This document shows positions 56,662 through 64,000 of a stretch of 64,000 bases of DNA, in pieces. The DNA lies in assembly GCA_016704305.1 (NCBI GenBank), contig JADJAL010000022.1:36480-100479 (forward strand), written 5' to 3'. The notes below the pieces were generated by a model. That model worked only from the letters and a program-made list of their open reading frames with translations, did not search any database and was not told where the DNA came from. Within the stretch, counting starts at the first letter, position 1. Each line of letters opens with the position of its first letter. The translations under genes and the position numbers were made by a program. The stretch is from Haliea sp. Its GTDB lineage: Bacteria; Pseudomonadota; Gammaproteobacteria; Pseudomonadales; Halieaceae.

Positions 56662-58866
56662 ATGCAAGCACTTCAACGCCCCGCAGAGCTCTATTCGCAG
56701 GATGACGATGAGATCGATCTGCGCCACCTATGGCATGTGGTGCGGCAGAGCTGGGGTGGCATTCTCGGCTTGTGCATCGTGGTCAGCCTGCTGACGGTCC
56801 TGTGGGTCATGCGGATCGACCCGGTGTACCGGGCCAGCACCACGATCATGATCGAATCGCAGGAGGCCAAGACCGTCTCCATTGAAGAGGTCTACGGCCA
56901 GCCACCGGGCATCAGGGAGTACTTTCTCACCCAGTTTGAAATCATCAGGAATCGCGATGTCGCCGAGCTGGTGGCCGATGAACTGGACCTTTGGAACAAC
57001 CCACTGTTCGCGCCTCCGAGCGCTGCAGAAAGTAAACCAGCCCAACGCTGGATGTTCGCAATTGGCTGTCCAGTTTTTATGCCGCGCCAGCCGACACCAA
57101 CGCCGCCGCCGTGGATGACCAGGAGCGCAGCCGGGCCGCGGTCATCAATCGGTTCATGAGCCAGTTGTCGGTCGAGCCCGTGGAATTTACACAGTTGGTT
57201 GTGGTGAGCTTTGAATCCACCGACCGCAAGCTGGCGGCCGAGATCGTGAACACCCTGGCGCGTGTCTACATCCAGAGCCAGCTGGATGCCAAGTTGCAGT
57301 CCACACAGGCCGCCGGCAGTTGGCTCACCGGGCGACTGCAGGACCTCAAAACCAAGCTGGACGCATCGCAGCAGGAATTGCAAACGTATCGGGATCGGGA
57401 GGAAATTCTCGATATGTCAGGCGGCCAGACGGTGGATGCACAGGAACTGAATGAACTGACCACGCGCCTGGGCGAGGCGCGGCAGGCCCGCGTCGGCGCG
57501 GAAAACATCTATCGCGAGTTGGGTGGCAACGCCAATTACTCGGTGGAGCAACTGATGAACATGCCCGCGGTGCTGCAGCATCCGCTGGTGCTTGACCTGG
57601 CAAAGAATGTCACCGATGCGCAGCAGGAGGTCGCCAACCTGGCCCGGCGCTATGGGCCCGAGCATCCAAAAATGATAGCCGCCGTTGCGCGCGACCAGAG
57701 TGCCAAGTCGGAATTGAAGCAGCAGGTAATGCAGGTTGCCGCAAGCATCGAGAAGGAGTATCGCGTGGTGCTGCGCAACGAGCAAAATCTGGACCAGCAG
57801 CTGGCCACGGTGAAGGAAGAGGTGGCCAGTTCGAATCGCAAACAGTTTCGCCTGCGTGAGTTGGAGCAACAGGTAGAGGCCGACCAGCGGCTCTACGAGA
57901 TGTTCTTCAACCGCGCCAAGGAGACATCCGAGACCATGGGCTTTCAATCCGCGCACGCCAGGGTAGTGGAGAAAGCGACACCGCCGATCTCGCCGATAAA
58001 ACCCAACAAGCTGAATATCGTCCTGATCGCCTTCCTGCTCAGCGCGATCGTCGGCGTGGGCCTGGCAATCCTCAGGGACCTGCTGGATAACACGCTGAAT
58101 TCCCCGGACGATGTGGTAGAGCGACTCGGTGCGCCGCTGCTGGGGGTTCTGCCAAATATCAAAATGGCCAAGGGTCATTCAGGCCCGTACCTCGGCTACC
58201 TGGAGGACAATAAATCCGCGTTCGCAGAGTCTGTCCGCAGTTTGCGCACGGGGCTGATGCTCACCGGTCTGGAAAAGCCGCACAAGGTCACGGTGGTAAC
58301 CTCGACCAATCCAGGCGAGGGCAAGAGCACGGTGGCCATCAACCTGGCGTCAGCGCTGGCGCAAATGGAAAGCGTGTTGCTGATAGATGCCGACCTGAGA
58401 AGACCGTCTATCGCCGCGGCGTTCAAATTTCCCAGCGGTACGCCGGGGCTGAGTAATGTGCTGGCGCTCAGCGCGCGAGTGGACGACTGCGTGCAAAAAA
58501 CCGACGCCGGATTTGATGTGCTACCGGCGGGCGTCCTGCCGCCCAATCCGCAGGAAATTCTGGCAACGCAGCAGTTTCGCAAGTTGTTGAAACAGCTGGG
58601 CGAACATTATGATCGCATTATTATCGACTCTGCCCCGATCAACGCCGTCAGCGACTCGCTGATCCTGGCGACGCTGGCCGATTCGCTCGTGTACGTAGCC
58701 AAGGCCGACGAGACTCCCCTGAAGCTGATACTGAAGAATATCAACCTCATCAAGCACAGCAATCTCCCGATCACCGGGGTGGTGCTGAACAGGCTGGATA
58801 CCAAAGCAGCGCGGCTATGGCAAGGGCGGCTACTACGGCACGTATGAAAGCTATGGGCATGCCTGA
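56662..58866 (+). CDS. Wzc-like chain-length regulator with tyrosine kinase (two frameshifts)
   Basis: About 735 residues after repair. There is a Wzz domain with membrane helices near residues 33-53 and about 450-470, a long periplasmic coiled coil between them, and a cytosolic BY-kinase: Walker A STNPGEGKSTVAINLA, Walker A' LLIDADLRRPS, Walker B RIIIDSAPI. The first break is at CCC 57041-57043: one more C gives KPAPTLDVRNWLSSFY. The second is near 58809-58814. Repairing it replaces a false end (RLWQGRLLRHV, stop 58847) by the tyrosine-rich tail GYGKGGYYGTYESYGHA ending at 58866, which is the autophosphorylation cluster expected of this family. It controls polymer length and export with the Wza-like protein. 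Confidence 0.9.
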
Positions 58867-58893
58867 TGTGTCACGCGGCGCGGCTCTCGACCG

Positions 58894-60013
58894 ATGTCAG
58901 TTAGCCAACCCGATCCCCTGCTGATTTTTCGCACGCTGTGCACAGTGCTGGGCGGCCAGGACCCATCAGCGCTGGATGCGTGTATCGCTGCCGGGCAGTT
59001 GAACCCGCTGTTCGACATCGCATATTCAGAGGATGTTTTGCCCGCGCTGGCCGTACGGGGCGACGAACGGCTTGTTGATTGGCAGTCGCTGGGGGAAGGC
59101 AAGGCGGATCAACTCAGGCAATCGCTGCGCGCCAATACCCTGCGCAACATGACCATCAGCGCGCAGGCGCTGAAACTCACGCGACAACTCAACCAGGCCG
59201 GCATCACGCCGCTGCTGTTGAAAGGCACGGCCCGTCTGCTGCAGACGCAGGATCAGAAGCTGGGCTTTCGCAAGCAGGCGGACATCGACCTGCTGGTGCG
59301 CCCGGAAGAGCTGGAAGCCGCGGGCAATGTCTTCCTCGCTGACGGCTACCGCTTTCAACTCACGTCCAGCGATGCATCCAGTGCGCCGAAAATGTTGGTG
59401 GATTCCCGTGCGGCGATCAAACTCAGCGCCGCGCACCACCACTTGCCGCCGCTGTTCAAACCGGGCTACGCCGCGAGCGTGGAACTGCATCGGCACCATC
59501 TGCCCAAACGCTTCCAGCGCGACAATCCACTGCCGCCGTTGTTCAACGACGCGCACGCCTGCGAGCGCCAGGGCGCCACATTCCTCGTGCCTGCCAGCGA
59601 GCATCAGGTGATTCACCTGATACTCGGCAAGCTGGTGCATGATGGGTATTTCGCCCGGCGCGCATTCCCGATTCGCGAAGCGTGTGACTTCATTGACTTC
59701 TTGCAGTCGGCGGGAAACAGTCTTGACCTGCGCCTGATCGAGCAGCACTGCGGGCCTGGTTTCGGGTTGTTCCTGGCCCTGGTGGTGCAGCTGATGGAAT
59801 TCCAGACACCGCTCACAGTTGCCGTGAGTAGCCGTGAAGCCGCCGCACATTTCATTCGCAGGATGCGACAGCGCTTTGATTCCAGGCTAGTGCGTACGGC
59901 TGTTGGATAAGCGGGCCAGGCTGGAGCATCTGTCGCGCGAGTTGGCCCACAGCCCTGGAAAGTTGCCGGACTATCTTGGCAGGGCACTCTTTGCGCATCC
60001 GAAGGCGATGTAG
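58894..60013 (+). CDS. Nucleotidyltransferase-family protein (PF14907-like, frameshifted near the end)
   Basis: About 372 residues after repair. It matches the uncharacterised nucleotidyltransferase family: LLKGTARLL, then KQADIDLLVRPEELEAAGNVF with the metal-binding D-x-D, an alpha-helical middle, and AFPIREACDFIDFL. The frame is lost at GG 59898-59899. Removing one G gives RTLLDKRARLEHLSREL and a stop at 60013. Members of this family are found with HPr-kinase-like proteins in exopolysaccharide and lasso-peptide loci, which fits this neighbourhood. The substrate is unknown. Confidence 0.8.
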
Positions 60014-60082
60014 CCTGACGTGTGCAACATTGGATAAATTGTCCTGAATTTTTTGGCCCTGCTATTTGGACGGTGAATTAAC

Positions 60083-60844
60083 ATGCAAGACAACCTGGGC
60101 TCCAAATATTTAAAGCTCGAACGTGACGGTCCGATCGCCTGGTGCATCATTGATCGCCCGGAGGCCAAAAATGCATTAACACCTGCGATGTATTACGGCA
60201 TCCAGAAGGCCATCAAGTTGGTGACTCATGATCCCGACCTGCACGCGCTGGTTACTACCGGAACCGGTGATTCGTTTGCACCAGTGGCGACATGGGTAGA
60301 AACCGATCCCAATGAACTGAAAATTGGCGGCCAACTGGGATCAGGCGTACTTCCCTTCAGGGCTATCCTGAACTCCCCGATACCCGTGGTTTCGGCTGTC
60401 AATGGACACTGCCGGGGCGGTGGACTCGTCATCACTGTCGGATGTCGTATGCGATCCTGTCCGAAAAGGCGAAATTGAAGGTGCCGGAGTTGCTGCGAGG
60501 ATTTGCTGATAGTTATTACGCCTCCATCCTCACGGCCCACGTCGGCATCGCTCGCGCCAGGGAGCTCATGTTTACCGCACGTGAATTAACTGCTGCTGAA
60601 GCGGTGGACATGGGTTTGGTGTCCCGCATCTCTGCTCACGATAATTTGAAAGCCAATGCGCGAAAAATTGCGATGGATATTCTGAACACCGCACCGAAAG
60701 GCAAGGCTACAGTACAAGCGCATGGTGAATGCGAACTCCAGCGTGGATGATTACGTTTGAGCAATCAATGGGTTCGGATGAAGTGGCGGAAGGGTTCAGT
60801 GCCTTTATTGAAAGCGAACACCAAACTGGGTGCCCAAGGCGTGA
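60083..60844 (+). CDS. Enoyl-CoA hydratase/isomerase (several frameshifts)
   Basis: A crotonase-fold enzyme, about 253 residues when all pieces are joined. The readable parts are CIIDRPEAKNALTPAMYYGI, VTTGTGDSFAP followed in another frame by GGDMG, PVVSAVNGHCRGGGLVITV, then SEKAKLKVPELLRGF, AVDMGLVSRI, and in further frames LQYKRMVNANSSVDD, TFEQSMGSDEVAEGF and the true end RTPNWVPKA*. At least five frame changes are needed. It may be a pseudogene or low-quality sequence. It converges on the two acyl-CoA dehydrogenases and belongs to the same fatty-acid or terpene degradation set. Confidence 0.75.
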
Positions 60845-60896
60845 CATCTCATCGAGCATTCACCAACTCCCCGATCACGGCGTGTAATTAATCGTT

Positions 60897-62040
60897 TCAC
60901 GACGACGGTTTTCCCATGACAATATCGCGAGCAAACTGACGCTGGAAGGCAGCGTCGCCCATGAACACCTGGCTATGCTTCTGTCGTTTGGCATACAGAT
61001 GCACAAAGCAATCCCAGGTGAAACCAATGCCGCCGTGCAACTGCACCGATATTCTGGCAGCGCAAGAGGCCATGTCGGACGCTGATGCTTTTGCCATCCG
61101 TGCGTACTTCCCCGCTTCCATGGAGTCACTCTCATCTGCCTGGTGATCAATCGCGCAGGCAGCGGCATACATCAGTGCGCGTGCCTGATCAATTTGTAGC
61201 ATCAGATCCACCAGCGGATGTTTCACCGCCTGGAAGAATCCGATGGGATGATCGAACTGCACGCGAGTTTTTGCGTACTCGACAGTAGTCTGCGGTTGCC
61301 ATTCGCCAGCGCCCACCATATCTGCAGCCAGCAAGGTCAAACACGCTGGTTCCGTCTGCCGCAAAATCGTGTCACCGTGTTCAGTTAGCAACGTTGCGGC
61401 TACCGAATCAAATTCAATGTGTGCCTGGTCGCGCGTGAGATCGACGATATGATCGGGGACAATGTTTCCCGAAAGCGTTCACGGGTACGGCATACAAGCC
61501 GCCAGCCCGGACAATCAGTACATCCGCCTTCGCTGCATCCTGCACAAAGTACGCAACGCCATCCAGAACATCACCGTTAGCTGTTTTTCTTGCGGTAACG
61601 GTGGCGGATTGAGAGGTGCCCTTTTGATCCAGCACAGCAAGCGTCACTGCCGCCCCGTTCGCGACAGCTTCAAGCTTTGCATGTGCCGACGGAGTGTTGC
61701 CTGCCCTAGCACGCAAGACGGTGCACCGTGGCAAAAAGCAAGGGTGACGGCAATGCAAAGCGTCCGGCTTCGACAGCAACGCCTGCCGCCGCACCAATGC
61801 GTGGCCGGGCCTCCCGCCGATTCGGGAACGGCAACCGCGTGCCAGCCCAGTTGCACCATCTCCCGCCACAAATCCTCGTCCCACCTCGCCACGGGTGCGC
61901 GGAATGGGTCCGACTCGCTCGCCACCAGCGTGTGCAGGGCTTGTGTCGGAAATTTTTTCTGCAGGGAAGTTGTGCCGCCTGCTTCCCAGCTGGGCGCACT
62001 GTTCAATAAAGCAAAAAATCATCGGTTGCCCCATCGTCAT
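60897..62040 (-). CDS. Acyl-CoA dehydrogenase B (several frameshifts)
   Basis: About 380 residues when pieces are joined. The C-terminal part from about 61391 is clean: TTVEYAKTRVQFDHPIGFFQAVKHPLVDLM (cut here for length), QLHGGIGFTWDCFVHLYAKR and a short tail, all diagnostic of acyl-CoA dehydrogenases. The N-terminal part lies in other frames (WREMVQLGWHAVAVPESAGG). At least three frame changes are needed. The start ATG 62040 overlaps the stop of dehydrogenase A (ATGA), so the two act as a heteromeric or sequential pair, as in steroid side-chain breakdown; this role is inferred. Confidence 0.75.
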
Positions 62041-63264
62041 TTACTCTTGGGCATTTGCAGCACGCGTTCACCGAGGATATTGCGCTGCACCTCGCTGGAT
62101 CCCGCCGCTATGGTATTGGCAAACGAGTTGATATAAGCCTGCGCCCAGCGTCCGCCTGCCGGCGCGTTCTTGTCCCCGACGTAGGGTGCTACTTGCGCCC
62201 TCGATTTCCAGCGCCAGTTCCGCCACTTCCTGGATCAGCTCGGTCACCACCAGTTTCCCCTGCAAGGGAATACGCAGCGGATGCTCCCTTAATGCGGCGA
62301 CCTGGTGTAAGCGCATGGATTGCATCATGCCTTCGTCGCGAATGAGTATTGCATGAGCTGATCACGAATCACAGGGTCATCGGATGCGCGGCAGCCATCC
62401 GGGCGACAGCAGTGTTGCGCCAGTTCGATCACCTCGTTCCACACCTGCGATGGAACTGTAGTCCGGAATCGGTCTGGCTGCCCGAGGACGGCATGACCAG
62501 TTGGCCTGCACCGCGTTCGTGAGTGAGCGTAGGTCATCGCGACCTGCCAGCCTTTTCCCACGGCATCGAGGCGATAGTCGTCATCGATTTCAAGGTTATC
62601 GAAAATCACTTCGTTGAACCTGTTTCGCCACTGGATTTGATCAGTGGTCGCACCGTAACGCCATTGCCCAGCGCCGCCTTGATCGGAACCACGAAAACGT
62701 CAGGCCGTTGTATTTGTCGGCCTTGTCCGTGCGGGCCAGCAGGATCATCCCGCCGCAAAGTGTGCCAGCGAGGTCCACACCTTGTGGCCGTTGATAATCC
62801 ACTTCTCGCCCTCGCGCTGTGCGAAGGTCTGTACGTTGGCCAGGTCGGAGCCTGCGCCGGGCTCGCTGAATCCCTGGCACAGATGTCCTCGGCGGAAAAC
62901 AGTCGCGGCAGCAGCGTTTGTTTCAACTCATCCGTAGCATGGTAAAAAATGGTTGGCGCAGCCATGCCGAAACCCGATCACATTCGGGAAGTACAGCAGT
63001 TTCACTTTTGCATTTCTTCATTGGCGATACGCTGGCAGTCATTGCGTCCGCCTCCGCCGCACGCCAACGGATGGTCGCAACCTACCAATCCCGCTTCATA
63101 GGCGGATTTCTGCCAGCGTTGCAGGTACTCAAGCTGTGCGCACTCCATGATGCCGATAGGTTGTTGTGGCAGGGCGCACTGTGGGTGCCGCCGGAATGTT
63201 CTTTAGTAACCACTCGCGACAGTGCAGGCGAAATTCCTGTTGTTCGTCCGTTTCCAGCGTCATA
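62037..63264 (-). CDS. Acyl-CoA dehydrogenase A (many frameshifts)
   Basis: About 405 residues when pieces are joined. The start ATG 63264 begins MTLETDEQQEFRLHCREWLL. Then, in changing frames: YEAGLVGCDHP, DCQRIANEEMQK, MAAPTIFYHATDELKQTLLP, EKWIINGHKVWTS, VVPIKAALGNGVTVRPLIK, VIFDNLEIDDDYRLDAVGKG, and the end GSSEVQRNILGERVLQMPKSK*. Each piece is strongly conserved, yet six or more shifts lie between them. This density is far above the rest of the window. Confidence 0.72.
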
Positions 63265-63302
63265 CGTCAGCTCTCACTCGCATCGTGCGGTTACCCCGAT
63301 CG

Positions 63303-63947
63303 TTATTTCTTTAGCGGGAACACCACAGCCGATAAAACGTTTTTGACATGTTCCTTGGTGCGCGCGCGCAATTCAGGATCATCGAGATCTTGCCGTACAG
63401 ATCCTGGTAATGCTGTTGCGCCAGAACATGGCTGTTCAAAATGCCTTCCACCGTGATCATCAATAAACCCAGGTCCATGTTGGTCTGCCCAATTTCGTGC
63501 TCGCGCAGGTTTCGTCCATGAATTGAATCAGCTGTCCTGCTTCAAGCGCATGCGGCCTGCGATTCCGTCGGGCTGGCCGGCGCTGGTCGCGGAGCGGGCA
63601 GTCAGGACCACCCAGTCGCGCTTCTGCAGCATGAAATCAAACAACTGGTCCACCACCACTTTGAAGGCGAGCTCCAGATTGCTCTCTTCGCCGATGGCGG
63701 CGAGTAATAGTTCCTGCACGCGGTGGTCCCAGCGACCCAGCACTGTCTGGTAGAGCTCTTCCTTGGTGCCAAAGTGGTGCTGGATAGTGCGATGGCGGAC
63801 GCCTGCCGCAGTGGCAATTTCCCGCAGCGACACCCCGCCAAAACCCCTGCGCGCAAACAGGGACTCCGCCTGGTCGAGGATTCTGTTCCTCGTAAGCAGA
63901 GATTCCTGTTGCGAGCGTTTTCCCGCTACGTTAGGATTATTAGCCAT
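63303..63947 (-). CDS. TetR-family transcriptional regulator (frameshifted)
   Basis: About 215 residues when joined. ATG 63947 (MANNPNVAGKRSQQESLLT) leads to a TetR helix-turn-helix (about residues 20-66: LDQAESLFARRGFGGVSLREIATAAGVRH, cut here for length, then RTIQHHFGTKEELYQ). The frame breaks near 63535 (after RMRLKQDS). Other frames carry on with QFMDET, NMDLGLLMITVEGILNSHVLAQQHYQDLY and the end VVFPLKK* at 63303. It is 38 bases ahead of acyl-CoA dehydrogenase A on the same strand and probably represses that operon in the absence of an acyl-CoA ligand. Confidence 0.8.
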
Positions 63948-64000
63948 TAGGCTAATAAAACATAGCCATAACAGGCAAGTCAATATTTGTTAGCCGCACC

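Noticed and set aside
1..64000. CRISPR array, phage, integron or transposase genes
   Set aside because: No series of regularly spaced repeats, no cas, integrase, terminase or transposase motif was seen in any translated frame.

Overview
The window looks like a contig from a GC-rich gammaproteobacterium. The best support is the gene order psd, rsgA, orn, queG, nnr, tsaE, amiB, mutL, miaA, hfq, hflX, hflK, hflC, DUF2065, hisZ, purA (21.3-40.8 kb), which is a classic gammaproteobacterial block. A PEP-CTERM protein next to a PrsT-like TPR lipoprotein and an exopolysaccharide locus suggest a marine or biofilm-forming lineage (perhaps Cellvibrionales/Halieaceae; this placement is inference). I saw no rRNA, tRNA, CRISPR array, phage or transposase gene.

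Layout. 0.1-7.3 kb: two long TPR proteins, a PEP-CTERM protein with a sigma-54-like promoter between them, and a decayed remnant of the first TPR gene's 3' end behind the second. 7.4-11.2 kb: a membrane alpha/beta-hydrolase, then a response regulator and histidine kinase facing each other. 11.3-16.9 kb: one very long gene joining a GMC oxidoreductase, a Cys-nucleophile alpha/beta hydrolase and a PhoD-like phosphatase. 17.2-21.2 kb: an overlapping GTPase/membrane-protein pair (DUF3482/DUF2868) and an outer-membrane barrel. 21.3-40.8 kb: the conserved housekeeping block, interrupted between rsgA and orn by alanine dehydrogenase plus a quinone oxidoreductase bracketed by 53-bp direct repeats. Two large palindromes lie between queG and nnr.

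40.8-43.7 kb: UDP-glucuronate decarboxylase, a WecA-like sugar-phosphate transferase and an HD-type hydrolase. 43.7-49.8 kb (minus strand): FecR-domain protein, unknown secreted protein, CHASE2 adenylate cyclase and a SulP transporter carrying STAS and cyclic-nucleotide-binding domains, in tight overlapping order. 49.9-60.0 kb: an exopolysaccharide locus (O-antigen-ligase-like protein, outer-membrane barrel, Wza-like export protein, Wzc-like tyrosine kinase) that also holds an HPr-kinase-like protein, a nucleotidyltransferase and a 68-residue small protein matching the lasso-leader motif YxxPxLxxxG; this is the best candidate for an undescribed system. 60.1-63.9 kb: an enoyl-CoA hydratase, two acyl-CoA dehydrogenases and a TetR regulator, all broken by several frameshifts.

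A caution applies throughout: at least fourteen genes before 60 kb are split by single-base frameshifts, and nearly all can be repaired by adding or removing one base in a short homopolymer or doublet. Most are therefore probably sequence errors. I give each such gene as one feature over its whole repaired extent and state where the break is.
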